NCBI GenBank assembly: GCA_963792205.1
Contig: CAWBVI010000004.1
Coordinates: 434,001-498,000 of the forward strand
DNA: 64,000 nt
Direction: 5' to 3'
DNA from: DATDAH01 sp963792205
GTDB lineage: Bacteria; Actinomycetota; Acidimicrobiia; Acidimicrobiales; DATDAH01
This document shows, piece by piece, positions 43,607 through 52,108 of the stretch. How positions within the stretch are numbered: the stretch's first letter is position 1; each line of letters begins with the position of its first letter. The notes beneath the pieces are model-generated. The model was not told the origin of the DNA and did no database searches. It saw only the letters and a list, made by a program, of their open reading frames with translations. The translations under genes were made by a program, and so were the position numbers.

Positions 43607-45094
43607 ATGCTCGGGGAGACCCTACGGGAGGCGGCGCGGCGCTGGGACCAGGCGCCGGCCTACGTCGCCGTGCCGGGCTGGCCGATCAGCTACGCCGACC
43701 TCGACCAGCTCGCGGACGAGACCGCCGCGGGCCTGGCCGAGCGCGGCCTGGGCGAGGGCGATGTCCTGGCCCTCGTGCTGCCCCCGATCCCCGAGTACCT
43801 CGTCGCCTACCTGGCCGCCGCCCGGCTCGGGGCGACCACCGCGGGGGTCAACGCGAAACTGACCCCGGACGAGCGGGCCGCCGTACTCGCCCGGGCGGAC
43901 CCAGACCTCATCCTCGCCGCTCCGGACCTGGCCCCGGCCGAGGACGGGGTCGTCGTCATCGAACGGGCGGAGGCCCCCGCCGACCTGCTCGCCGGGATCA
44001 GGGTGCCCGGCGGCTCGGTCCCGCCGCTCGCCGCCGACCCCGATCGCCCCGTCGCCATCGTGTTCACCTCGGGCACCACCGGGCTGCCCAAGGGAGCGGT
44101 GTTCGCCGCCCGCCAGCTCCAGGCCATCACCGACATCGACGTCGGTGACCGTTGGGGCGGGGGCGGACCGACCATGGCCGGCACCTCCTTCGCCCACCTG
44201 GGCCCCATGACCAAGTTGCCCGGCGTGCTCCGCCGGGGTGGGACGACCCACCTCATGGACCACTGGCGGGCCGAGGACGCGCTGGCGCTCATCGAGCGGG
44301 AGCAGCTGAGCGGCATCGGCGGCATCCCGACCCAGGTCGCGCTCATGCTCCGCCACCCCGCCTTCGGCACCACGGACGTGAGCAGCGTCCAAGCCGTCAT
44401 CATCGGCGGCGGCCCGGCGACGGCCGCCCTCGTCCGCGAGGCTCGCGAGGGCTTCGGGTGTGTCCTCTCCGTGCGCTACTCGTGCACCGAGGCGGGCATC
44501 GGGCTGGGCACCGCGTTCGACGCGCCGCCGGAGGACGCCGAGGTCAGCGTGGGCCGCCCTCACCCCGGGGTCGAGCTCACCATCCGCGCCACGGACGGCG
44601 ACGTGCTCGCCGACGGCGAGGAGGGCGAGGTCTGCCTCCGCTCCCCGGCGGCCATGGTCGGCTACCACCAGGATCCCGACGGAACGAAGGAGGCCTTCAC
44701 CGACGACGGCGCGGTGCGCACGGGCGACGTCGGTTACGTCGACGACCAGGGTCGACTGCGGCTGGTCGGTCGGTCCAAGGAGCGCTACGTCCGCGGCGGG
44801 TACAACGTCTACCCGGCGGAGGTCGAGCGGGTCCTGGCCGACCATCCGGCCATCGCCGAGGTGGCGGTGGCGCCCCGCCCCGACGACGTGATGGGCGAGG
44901 TCGGGGTGGCGGTGGTCGTGGCCGCGGACGGGGCCGAGCCGCCCTCCGCCGACGACCTGGCCGACTTCGCCGGTGACCGGCTGGCCCACTACAAGCTCCC
45001 GACCTCGGTCATCACCGCCGACCACCTCCCCCTCACCGCGGCCGAGAAGCTCGATCGCGCCGCCCTCCGCCACCTCGTCGCCGGCGACCCGTGA
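43607..45094 (+). CDS. AMP-forming acyl-CoA synthetase
   Basis: 495-residue ANL-superfamily ligase. AMP motif VFTSGTTGLPKGAVF, then SCTEAGIGLG, GDVGYVDDQGRL, the hinge GRSKERYVRGGYNVYPAEVE and the C-terminal Lys region LTAAEKLDRAALR. Full length. Expected to activate an unidentified carboxylic acid. Divergent from TetR; ends convergently with a lipoprotein gene. Confidence 0.87.
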   Translation: MLGETLREAARRWDQAPAYVAVPGWPISYADLDQLADETAAGLAERGLGEGDVLALVLPPIPEYLVAYLAAARLGATTAGVNAKLTPDERAAVLARADPDLILAAPDLAPAEDGVVVIERAEAPADLLAGIRVPGGSVPPLAADPDRPVAIVFTSGTTGLPKGAVFAARQLQAITDIDVGDRWGGGGPTMAGTSFAHLGPMTKLPGVLRRGGTTHLMDHWRAEDALALIEREQLSGIGGIPTQVALMLRHPAFGTTDVSSVQAVIIGGGPATAALVREAREGFGCVLSVRYSCTEAGIGLGTAFDAPPEDAEVSVGRPHPGVELTIRATDGDVLADGEEGEVCLRSPAAMVGYHQDPDGTKEAFTDDGAVRTGDVGYVDDQGRLRLVGRSKERYVRGGYNVYPAEVERVLADHPAIAEVAVAPRPDDVMGEVGVAVVVAADGAEPPSADDLADFAGDRLAHYKLPTSVITADHLPLTAAEKLDRAALRHLVAGDP

Positions 45095-45108
45095 GACCTG
45101 CGGCGTCG

Positions 45109-45708
45109 CTACGACGTCGACTGAGGCGTGTTCTCCACGTTCTCGGCCACCTGCTCGAGCAGGTCGACGATCACGTCGTGGGTGGCGTCGCTGTTCACGT
45201 CGGTGCCGATCGGGGTGACCGTGATCCCCGCCGCGCCGACCTGGACCCCACCCTGCCCCGCCCCGACGTAGGCGTCGTCACCGACGTCGTCGAGCTCCTC
45301 GTAGTCCTCGCCGTCCTCGGCCAGCTCCCGGGTGTTGTCGAAGATCTGGTGGTCACCCAGGAGGACGGTGATGGCCGAGATCTCGGGGTCGGCGACGTCG
45401 ATGGCCCCGTCGCCCACCGTCCACGTGCAGGCGGCGGGTTGCGCGATCGACGCATCGCCGGGCGCCGACTCCTCCTCGGCCCCGGCTCCCAGCACGAAGG
45501 CGATCTGGTCGTCATCGAGCAACTCGCAGGCGTCGCGGTCGAACAAGGCCGCCGCATCGGCCGGCTCCTCGTCGGCCGACGGGTTGGCCTCGGACTCCGG
45601 CTCCTCGTCCTCCGAGCCGCCGTAGTCGTCGCCACAGGCCACCAGAAGGAGGGCGAGGGCGGCGACCAGGGCCACCCCGCCACCGGCGTGTGACCGGCCT
45701 GAGGCCAT
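45109..45708 (-). CDS. Putative DUF3558-like lipoprotein
   Basis: 199-residue secreted protein. Signal peptide VALVAALALLLVACGDD with lipobox Cys near residue 25, then an acidic linker and a globular domain with CELLDDDQIAFVLG, AACTWTVGDG and VDLLEQVAENV. The pattern of two Cys around a short beta domain resembles DUF3558-type lipoproteins; function unknown. ATG with a TAGCGT -10 box (complement of 45715-45720) 6 nt upstream, a leaderless layout. Confidence 0.65.
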   Translation of the reverse strand: MASGRSHAGGGVALVAALALLLVACGDDYGGSEDEEPESEANPSADEEPADAAALFDRDACELLDDDQIAFVLGAGAEEESAPGDASIAQPAACTWTVGDGAIDVADPEISAITVLLGDHQIFDNTRELAEDGEDYEELDDVGDDAYVGAGQGGVQVGAAGITVTPIGTDVNSDATHDVIVDLLEQVAENVENTPQSTS

Positions 45709-45767
45709 GGCGCGACGCTACCGACGCCGGCGGACCCGCGCCGGAACGAGAGGCGGTCGCGACCCGT

Positions 45768-45780
45768 TAGCTTCGCCTCG
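45768..45780 (+). promoter_or_regulatory. Leaderless promoter for acyl-CoA dehydrogenase
   Basis: TAGCTT (45768-45773) ends 7 nt before ATG 45781. A back-to-back -10 box for the lipoprotein lies at 45715-45720. Confidence 0.45.
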
Positions 45781-46875
45781 ATGCACCTGGCGTTCACCGA
45801 CGAGCAGGAGGAGCTGCGGACGACCATCCGGTCGGTCCTGGCCAAGGAGTGCCCGCCGGCGCTGCCCCGCGCCGTCGTCGAGGGCAAGGCCGACGCCGAC
45901 GCGCTCTGGGCGACGATGGCCGGCCTCGACTGGCCGGCCCTCACGATCCCCGAAGCGGACGGCGGGATCGGGTACGGCTACGTGGAGCTCGCGGTCCTGG
46001 TCGAGGAGCTGGGCCGCGTGATCGCGCCCGGCCCGCTGTTCCCCACGGTCACCCAGTACGTCCCGTTCGTGCGGGAAGCGGGGTCGGGCGAGCAGCGACA
46101 CGCCCTCCTGGGGGCGGTGGCCGGTGGCGGTTCGGGAGCCGTGGCGGTCGCGGAACGCCCGACCGGCTGGGATCTCGACGGCATCCAGGCGACCGTGACG
46201 CCCGTGGGCGACGACTGGGTCCTCGACGGGACCAAGCACCACGTCGTCTTCCCCGCGGCCGACGAGGTCGCGGTCGTGGCCCGGCAGCCCTCTGGTGAGC
46301 TCGCCGTCGCCGTCGTGGCCGCCGCCGATGTCGTCGTCGAGGAGATCACTCCCCTCGACGGCACCCGTCCCATCGGCCACGTCTCCTTCGCGCAGGTCAC
46401 GATCCCCGCCGACCGGGTGCTCACGACGGGTGGCACCGATGGAGCCCAGCGGGCACTGGAGGAGGCGACGGTGGCCATGGCCATCGAGACCCTCGGCACC
46501 TGCCAGACGCTGTTCGAGGTCACGCTGCAGTACGCCAAGGACCGTCAGCAGTTCGGCGTCCCGATCGGCAGCTTCCAGGCCGTCAAGCACCGGCTGGCCG
46601 ACTGCTACATCGCGCTGGAGCGGACGAAGGCCCTCTGCTACTTCGCCGCCGCCTGCCTGGCCGAGGACGACCCCCGGCGCCACGACGCCGCGTCCATGGC
46701 CAAGGCCGCCGCCGGCGACTGCCAGCGCTTCGTCGCCGCCGAAGGCATCCAGCTCCTGGGCGGGATCGCCTACACGTGGGAGCACGACCACCACCTGTGG
46801 GTCAAGCGGGCCTTCACCGGCGACCTGCTCTTCGGGCTCGCCGCCGACCACCGCGCCGACCTCATCTACGGCTGA
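45781..46875 (+). CDS. Acyl-CoA dehydrogenase
   Basis: 364-residue acyl-CoA dehydrogenase starting MHLAFTDEQEELRTTIRSV. Signature stretches: DRQQFGVPIGSFQAVKHRLAD and EGIQLLGGIAYTWEHDHHLW. As in the small-subunit-type genes at 2411 and 9568, the C-terminus lacks the FAGTNEIQ motif. No partner dehydrogenase is adjacent, so it may pair with a product encoded elsewhere or act alone. Confidence 0.85.
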   Translation: MHLAFTDEQEELRTTIRSVLAKECPPALPRAVVEGKADADALWATMAGLDWPALTIPEADGGIGYGYVELAVLVEELGRVIAPGPLFPTVTQYVPFVREAGSGEQRHALLGAVAGGGSGAVAVAERPTGWDLDGIQATVTPVGDDWVLDGTKHHVVFPAADEVAVVARQPSGELAVAVVAAADVVVEEITPLDGTRPIGHVSFAQVTIPADRVLTTGGTDGAQRALEEATVAMAIETLGTCQTLFEVTLQYAKDRQQFGVPIGSFQAVKHRLADCYIALERTKALCYFAAACLAEDDPRRHDAASMAKAAAGDCQRFVAAEGIQLLGGIAYTWEHDHHLWVKRAFTGDLLFGLAADHRADLIYG

Positions 46876-47054
46876 TCAGACCTCCGGGCCGTCGGGGTCG
46901 GGTCAGGTGGCGTCGGATCCTTCACCCGCCCAGCCTGCCCGACCGGCAGGATCCGCGTCCCCAGCGCGGTCTACCACCGGGCGCCCCGGGTAGTCGGTGG
47001 GACGAGGCCGAGACAACGAAGCAACCGACGACGACGAAGACTGAAGGAGACCAA
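46876..47054. other. Intergenic region before hemerythrin gene
   Basis: 179 nt without coding signal. It contains GGGTAG near 46988, which may be a -10-like box for a stress sigma factor, and ends with the ribosome site AAGGAGA (47044-47050). Nothing else recognised. Confidence 0.4.
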
Positions 47055-47612
47055 ATGGATGCCATCACGCTGTTGACCACCGATCACAACGAGGTGCGGG
47101 GCCTGTTCGAGCAGTTCCGCTCCGCCCAGGAGGCCGATGACACGGCCACGATGAAGGAGATCGCGACGAAGGTCTTCGAGGAGCTCGAGGTCCACACGAC
47201 CATCGAGGAGGAGATCTTCTACCCGGCGGTCCAAGGCCAGACCGAGGAGATCGACGAGACGGTCGACGAGAGCTTCCAGGAGCACCACGTCGTCGACGTC
47301 CTGATGAACGAGATGCGCGACATCTCCGCCGGCTCGGACGAGTGGGTGGCCAAGATGACCGTCCTCATCGAGAACGTGGAGCACCACGCCGAGGAGGAGG
47401 AGCAGGAGCTCTTCCCGGACTCCAAGGAAGAGCTCGGCGAGAGCCGGATGGAGGAGTTGGGCATCGAGCTGCAGGAGCGCAAGGCGACGGCCAAGGCCGA
47501 TCTCGTCTCGAAGTCCGAGCTCTACCAGAAGGCCCAGCAGCTCGACATCGAGGGCCGCTCGGCGATGCGCAAGGACGAGCTGGCCGAGGCCGTCGCTGCC
47601 GCCGGCGGCTGA
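47055..47612 (+). CDS. Hemerythrin HHE protein with Rho-N-like tail
   Basis: 185-residue protein. An HHE cation-binding domain (residues about 5-130) shows the His/Glu ligands in TTDHNEVRGLFEQF, LEVHTTIEEEIFYPAV, FQEHHVVDVLM and VEHHAEEEEQELFP, consistent with a di-iron, oxygen- or NO-sensing or storing site. The C-terminal about 35 residues (SKSELYQKAQQLDIEG, MRKDELAEAV) resemble the Rho N-terminal/SAP-like helix pair that binds nucleic acid. ATG 47055 has a near-perfect ribosome site AAGGAGA, unusual in this leaderless-rich window, suggesting high expression. Confidence 0.85.
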   Translation: MDAITLLTTDHNEVRGLFEQFRSAQEADDTATMKEIATKVFEELEVHTTIEEEIFYPAVQGQTEEIDETVDESFQEHHVVDVLMNEMRDISAGSDEWVAKMTVLIENVEHHAEEEEQELFPDSKEELGESRMEELGIELQERKATAKADLVSKSELYQKAQQLDIEGRSAMRKDELAEAVAAAGG

Positions 47613-47677
47613 CCCCGCCGGCCGGGCCCGGGTGGGGTGCTCGGGCTGGTCTTGCGGGGGCGGCTGAGCGGCGGCGC

Positions 47678-48589
47678 TCAGTCGGTCCCTTCGGCCTTGA
47701 CCGCCCGGTCGAGCGCCGCCGCGGCCTCCTCCTCGGCCGCCGCGGCGTCATCGGCCGCCGTCATCGCGTCGTCGACCACGGCCGCGGCTTCGTCCCGCTC
47801 GGCCTGGGCGGCGTCGAGGGCCTCTGCCGCGGCCCGGTGCGCGCCCTTCGCCCCCTGCAGGGCGGCCTCGGCATCGTCCTGGGTGGCGGCCGCTTCGCGG
47901 ACCTCGTCCTGCGCCTGCGCCGACGCCTGCTTGGCGGTCTCGAGGGCCTCCTCGGCCTCCCGTCGCGCCCGCCGCAGGGCCAACGTGTCCGGGCCCTCGG
48001 GCTCGGCGGCCTTGGCCTTGGGCTTGGCTTTGGCCTTCGGGGCGGCCTTCTGCTTCTTCTTCGCCGACCCCTTCGCCGCCGGCGCGTCCGGCGCCACGGC
48101 CAGGCCGAAGGGGTTGGCCGCCGGGACCTCGAGCAGGCGTCCGGTCGCCAGTGCGTCCAGCGCCTCGGCGTCGCCGACGACGGCGTGGAGGGCGACCCCG
48201 AGGTCGGCCCGGTCGCTCGAGCGGGCCGGATCGAGCCGACGCGCCGCGGCGACGGCCGCCGACCGCACCGCTTCCCGCAGGTCCTCGACGGCGAGCCGCA
48301 GGTCCCCGCCGGCCGCGCCGCGCACGTCGTCGACCGCCTCCAGCAGTTCGGGCAACGTGGGGTCCTCAGCCAGCGCCAGCTGATCGAGCGCCCACACCAG
48401 CCGGTTCGGCTTCCGCAGGGCCGCCACCCGGTCGGCCTCGTCGCGGCGCTTCTCCGCCCGCAGCCGCTTGACCACGGCGTCGCGGGCGCGCACGAACTCC
48501 TCCGGCGGGGTGGCGAAGACCTCGTCCAGCACCCGGTCCAGGTCGACCGCCTCAGCCAGCGGTGGGTCGGCGCGTGCCGGCGGTGCCAT
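47678..48589 (-). CDS. Coiled-coil protein of unknown function
   Basis: About 303 residues from ATG 48589 (MAPPARADPPLAEAVDLD); open frame extends 16 codons further. The N-terminal 150 residues are helical with FVRARDAVVKRLRAEKRRDE and RKPNRLVWALDQLA. A Lys/Ala/Pro linker (AKKKQKAAPKAKAKPKAK) follows, then about 110 residues of Ala/Glu-rich coiled coil. The basic linker suggests nucleic-acid or membrane contact, but no function is assigned. Similar architecture occurs in other actinobacteria. Confidence 0.65.
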   Translation of the reverse strand: MAPPARADPPLAEAVDLDRVLDEVFATPPEEFVRARDAVVKRLRAEKRRDEADRVAALRKPNRLVWALDQLALAEDPTLPELLEAVDDVRGAAGGDLRLAVEDLREAVRSAAVAAARRLDPARSSDRADLGVALHAVVGDAEALDALATGRLLEVPAANPFGLAVAPDAPAAKGSAKKKQKAAPKAKAKPKAKAAEPEGPDTLALRRARREAEEALETAKQASAQAQDEVREAAATQDDAEAALQGAKGAHRAAAEALDAAQAERDEAAAVVDDAMTAADDAAAAEEEAAAALDRAVKAEGTD

Positions 48590-48702
48590 CGGGTCGACGC
48601 GAGCACCCGGTGGGCGCGCCGTCAAGGCGACCCGCACGGGGCATGTCCGGCCGTGTGGCGGGGAAGGAACCTCTTGCGCGGGCCGAACGGAACGGAGCTC
48701 CC

Positions 48703-48993
48703 GTGACGAACCAGCAGTGGACCAATCGACCGGTGGTCGACGAGCACCACGACCGGGTCGGCAAGGTGACCGACGTGATCTTCGACGACACCGGGCGTGA
48801 ACCGCAGTGGGCGATGGTGAAGACCGGCCTGCTGAGCGAACGACTCGCGCCCCTCGAGGGCGCCTACATGGCGGAGGACGGCGCGATCGTCCTGCCCTAC
48901 GACCAGCAGACGGTCAAGCACGCGCCCAAGGCCCCCCGGGACCACGTGGTGACCCCCGCGGTCGCCCGGGAGGCGACCGAGTACTGGAGCTGA
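48703..48993 (+). CDS. PRC-barrel domain protein
   Basis: 96-residue protein. A PRC-barrel-like beta domain covers residues about 8-70 (RPVVDEHHDRVGKVTDVIFDD; WAMVKTGLLSERLAPLEGAY), followed by VLPYDQQTVKHAPKAP. Small PRC-barrel proteins occur in stress and ribosome-associated settings; the role here is unknown. GTG 48703 has a GGAG site 6 nt upstream; an ATG at 48643 would add an unconserved extension. Confidence 0.75.
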   Translation: MTNQQWTNRPVVDEHHDRVGKVTDVIFDDTGREPQWAMVKTGLLSERLAPLEGAYMAEDGAIVLPYDQQTVKHAPKAPRDHVVTPAVAREATEYWS

Positions 48994-48996
48994 GGC

Positions 48997-50238
48997 TCAG
49001 CCGAAGACGACTGGCAGGGCCGGGGGCGCCCGGAAGACCATGCCGGTGATGTAGGGGGCGGCAGCGTCGGGATCGACGCGCACGTCCGGGAGGCGGTCGA
49101 GGATCGCGTTCATCACCACCATCGTCTCCATGCGGGCGAGGTGGATGCCCAGGCACATGTGCACCCCGCTGGCGAAGGCGACGTGGGGGACCGGTGGCCG
49201 GAAGATGTCGAACTCCTCCGCCCGCTCCCAGCGGGTCTCGTCGTGGTTGGCCCCGCCGATGTTGACGATGACCGTGTCGCCGGCGTGCACGGTCTTGCCG
49301 TCCAGCTCGACGTCGCGGGTCGGCGTGCGCATGATCGTGAGCAGCGGCGCCTCCCAGCGCAGCGCCTCCTCGATGGCCTGCGGCAGCAGCGAGCGGTCGT
49401 CGCGGACCGCCGCCAGCTGGTCGGGGTGGGTGAGCAGCCCGAAGAGCAGGTTGCTCGATGACCGGTAGGTCGTCTCGGCCCCGGCCGAGAGCAGCAGCCG
49501 GAGGAAGGCGATGATCTCGTCGTCGGTGAGCTGCTGGCCGTCGAGCTCGGCCCCGGCCAGCACGCTGACCAGGTCCTGGGCCGGGGCAGCCCGGCGTTCG
49601 GCGATGATCTGCGAGAAGTACTCGTGCAGGGCCGCGCTGGCCCCGAGCGCCCGCTGCATGTCCACCTGGACGCTGATGAGCTCGGTGGCCATCCGGTGGA
49701 AGCGGGGCTTGTCGTCCTCGGGCAGCACCAGCTGGTCGGCGATGACCTCGAACGGGAAGGGGAAGGTCAGCTCCCGGACCAGGTCGGCCCGGCCGTCGCC
49801 GATGAACCCGTCGATGAGGCGGTGGACCACCGGGCCGATGACGTCGTTCTCCCATCGCTCCATGGCCTTGCGGGTGAACGCCTGCTGGATCAGTCCCCGG
49901 TACGTGTGGTGCTCGGGCTCGTCCATCTCCAGGATCGAGTGCCCGAAGACCATGCCCATCACGTCCGCGTAGCCGGCGGAGGAGAAGGCGTCGCCGTCGC
50001 GGAGCACGGCGGAGACCGTCTCGTAGGTGTTGACCGTCCACACGGCGTTCTCGGGGACCTCGTCGTCCGCCAGCCCGAACATCGCCCGGAGGTCCAGCTC
50101 GGCCACCGGGGTGTCCCGGCGCAGGGGGATGAAGTCCGGGTACGGGTTCTCGACCGTGCCCGCCCCGTTGGCCCGGTTGAAGGCCTCGAACGGGTCGTAG
50201 TCGTCCTCGGCGGTCGGGCCGGCGTCGGTGACCGTCAT
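48997..50238 (-). CDS. Cytochrome P450
   Basis: 413-residue soluble bacterial P450. I-helix LLSAGAETTYRSSSN, K-helix ExxR in EEALRWEAP, haem-binding loop HVAFASGVHMCLGIHLARME with the Cys ligand. Actinobacterial class, needing a ferredoxin not encoded nearby. Two ATGs (50244, 50238) follow a GAGGGGG site; spacing favours 50238. Operator site 4 lies in the promoter, linking it to the dehydrogenase/synthetase regulon, so hydroxylation of the same lipid or steroid-like substrate is inferred. Confidence 0.9.
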   Translation of the reverse strand: MTVTDAGPTAEDDYDPFEAFNRANGAGTVENPYPDFIPLRRDTPVAELDLRAMFGLADDEVPENAVWTVNTYETVSAVLRDGDAFSSAGYADVMGMVFGHSILEMDEPEHHTYRGLIQQAFTRKAMERWENDVIGPVVHRLIDGFIGDGRADLVRELTFPFPFEVIADQLVLPEDDKPRFHRMATELISVQVDMQRALGASAALHEYFSQIIAERRAAPAQDLVSVLAGAELDGQQLTDDEIIAFLRLLLSAGAETTYRSSSNLLFGLLTHPDQLAAVRDDRSLLPQAIEEALRWEAPLLTIMRTPTRDVELDGKTVHAGDTVIVNIGGANHDETRWERAEEFDIFRPPVPHVAFASGVHMCLGIHLARMETMVVMNAILDRLPDVRVDPDAAAPYITGMVFRAPPALPVVFG

Positions 50239-50261
50239 GAGCATCTCCCCCTCGGAGCTAC

Positions 50262-50277
50262 CTGACACGCGTGTCAG
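50262..50277. promoter_or_regulatory. Operator palindrome CTGAC-N6-GTCAG, site 4
   Basis: CTGACACGCGTGTCAG is a perfect 16-bp palindrome 24 nt upstream of the P450 start codon at 50238 (18 nt upstream of the ATG at 50244). A TAGCTC box (complement of 50255-50260) directly adjoins it. Confidence 0.65.
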
Positions 50278-50296
50278 TTGCAGGCTAGTGGGGTCA

Positions 50297-52108
50297 TCAT
50301 CGGTCGACTGCCGCCTCGTGTTGACCCCCGGACAGCTCGACGTAGCCCGGACCGCGGTCGAACATCGCCGGTTCGCCCCGCTCATCCTTCCGTCGTGAGC
50401 GCAGCGCGGCCGTCGCCGACGGGTCGCCGGGGACGACGCCGTAGTCCCGCTCGGCGGCCTCGGTCGAGACCTTGCCTTGGCGCACGTCCAGCTCGACGGC
50501 GGCCACGTCACGCTCGAGCGGGTCGCCCCAGCCGCCGCCACCGGTCGTCTCGACCCGGATCAGCTCGCCGGCCTCGACCGGTTCGGCGTCGACCAGGCCG
50601 GGCACCACCCGCTCGTTCGGGCCTCCGGGGTCGATGGTGACCCGGAACGGGGCGCCGGCCTTGCCGCCGTTGACGCCCCAGCAGGCCAGGATCGAGCGGT
50701 CGGCGATGGCCATGAAGTGGGCGTCGGCCAGCGCCCGGATCTCCTTGCAGTAGCCGAGGCCGCCCCGGAACTGCCCGGCCCCGCCGGAGTCGGTGGCCAG
50801 GCCCAGCCGCTCGACCCGGACCGGGAAGCGCTGCTCGACGAACTCGGCGGGCAGGTTCTTCGAGTCGGGCACGACGTGGACGGTGTCGGAGCCGTCGGCG
50901 TACCACCGACCACCGGAGCCGCCGCCGAGGATCTCCCGGTTGAGGTACCACTCCCCGTTCAGGTCGTAGCCGTACAGGCCCGTGTAGCGGATGGTCTCCT
51001 GGTCGGCCGGCACCCGCCCGCCGGTGGCCTGCGCCAGGACGCCGGCGAACACCCCCAGCAGGCGGAGGATGACGAACGTGCGGGCGTTCGTCGGCGCCGG
51101 GAACACCGGCGTCAGCAGCGTGCCCGGCGGCGGGAAGACCATGTCGATCAGCTCGACCACGCCCTCGTTGACGTCCAGCTCGGCCATGCGCTCGGGCGTG
51201 TCGGCCAGGTTGCGCAGGATGGGTGCCAGCCACTTCTTGAGGAAGACCCCGTCCGCGTAGTCGCCGGCGTGGTTGATCGGGCCCTTGGCCTGCGGGGCCG
51301 TGCCGGTGAAGTCGAGCACGATCTTCTCGGGCGTGCGGGTCATGGTGATCCGCTCGGTGTGGAGCCGGGGCGGGTCGACGCCGTCGTGCTCGGCGTAGTC
51401 CTCCCAGGTCCAGGTCCCCTCCGGGATCTTGGCCAGGAGCTCCCGGCGGAACGCCTCGGTGGTCCGGGCCAGGATGGCGTCGAAGCAGGCCTCGACCGTG
51501 GCCCGCCCGTAGCGGGCGAACAGCTCCGCCATGCGCCGCGCCCCCATCGTGCACGCCGCACACTCGCTGTCGAGGTCCGCGGCGAGGCTGTCGGGCATCC
51601 GCGAGTTGCGGGTCATGATCCGCAGGGCCGCCTCGTTGGGCACCCCGCGGTCGTGGAGCTTGATGGGTGGGACCATCAGCCCCTCTTCGAAGGCGGAGGT
51701 GGCGTGGCTCGGCATCGACCCCGGCACCGACCCGCCGATGTCGTCGTGGTGGCCGAAGGCCTGGACGAAGGCCACGACCTCACCGTCGTGGAACACGGGC
51801 ACGGTCACGCAGAGGTCGGGCAGGTGGCCGATGCCGCCCTCGGACAGGTACACGTCGTTGTGGAAGTAGACGTCGCCCTCGGCCATCGCCTCGACCGGGA
51901 AGTCCCGCACGATCGGCTGCACCAGGGCCGAGTACGACCGTCCGGTCAGCTTGCGCAGATGGCGGTCGTGGATGCCGGCCCGGAAGTCGTGCTGGTCGCG
52001 GATCATGGGCGACCGGGCCGTCCGGGCGATCGAGTCCTCCACCTCCATCTCGACCGAGGCCAGGGTCCCGGCCACGATCTCCAGGACGATGGGGTCGACT
52101 TCAGGCAC
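50297..52108 (-). CDS. hyuB: Hydantoinase B/oxoprolinase family subunit
   Basis: 603-residue HyuB-type subunit of an ATP-dependent hydantoinase (N-methylhydantoinase or acetophenone-carboxylase-like). Typical stretches: DPIVLEIVAGTLASVEMEVE, GDVYFHNDVYLSEGGIGHLPD, FGHHDDIGGSVPGSM, GGGWGDPLERD near the end. GTG 52108 overlaps the HyuA gene by 8 nt. Works with HyuA on cyclic amides or related carboxylations; substrate unknown. Confidence 0.85.
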   Translation of the reverse strand: MPEVDPIVLEIVAGTLASVEMEVEDSIARTARSPMIRDQHDFRAGIHDRHLRKLTGRSYSALVQPIVRDFPVEAMAEGDVYFHNDVYLSEGGIGHLPDLCVTVPVFHDGEVVAFVQAFGHHDDIGGSVPGSMPSHATSAFEEGLMVPPIKLHDRGVPNEAALRIMTRNSRMPDSLAADLDSECAACTMGARRMAELFARYGRATVEACFDAILARTTEAFRRELLAKIPEGTWTWEDYAEHDGVDPPRLHTERITMTRTPEKIVLDFTGTAPQAKGPINHAGDYADGVFLKKWLAPILRNLADTPERMAELDVNEGVVELIDMVFPPPGTLLTPVFPAPTNARTFVILRLLGVFAGVLAQATGGRVPADQETIRYTGLYGYDLNGEWYLNREILGGGSGGRWYADGSDTVHVVPDSKNLPAEFVEQRFPVRVERLGLATDSGGAGQFRGGLGYCKEIRALADAHFMAIADRSILACWGVNGGKAGAPFRVTIDPGGPNERVVPGLVDAEPVEAGELIRVETTGGGGWGDPLERDVAAVELDVRQGKVSTEAAERDYGVVPGDPSATAALRSRRKDERGEPAMFDRGPGYVELSGGQHEAAVDR

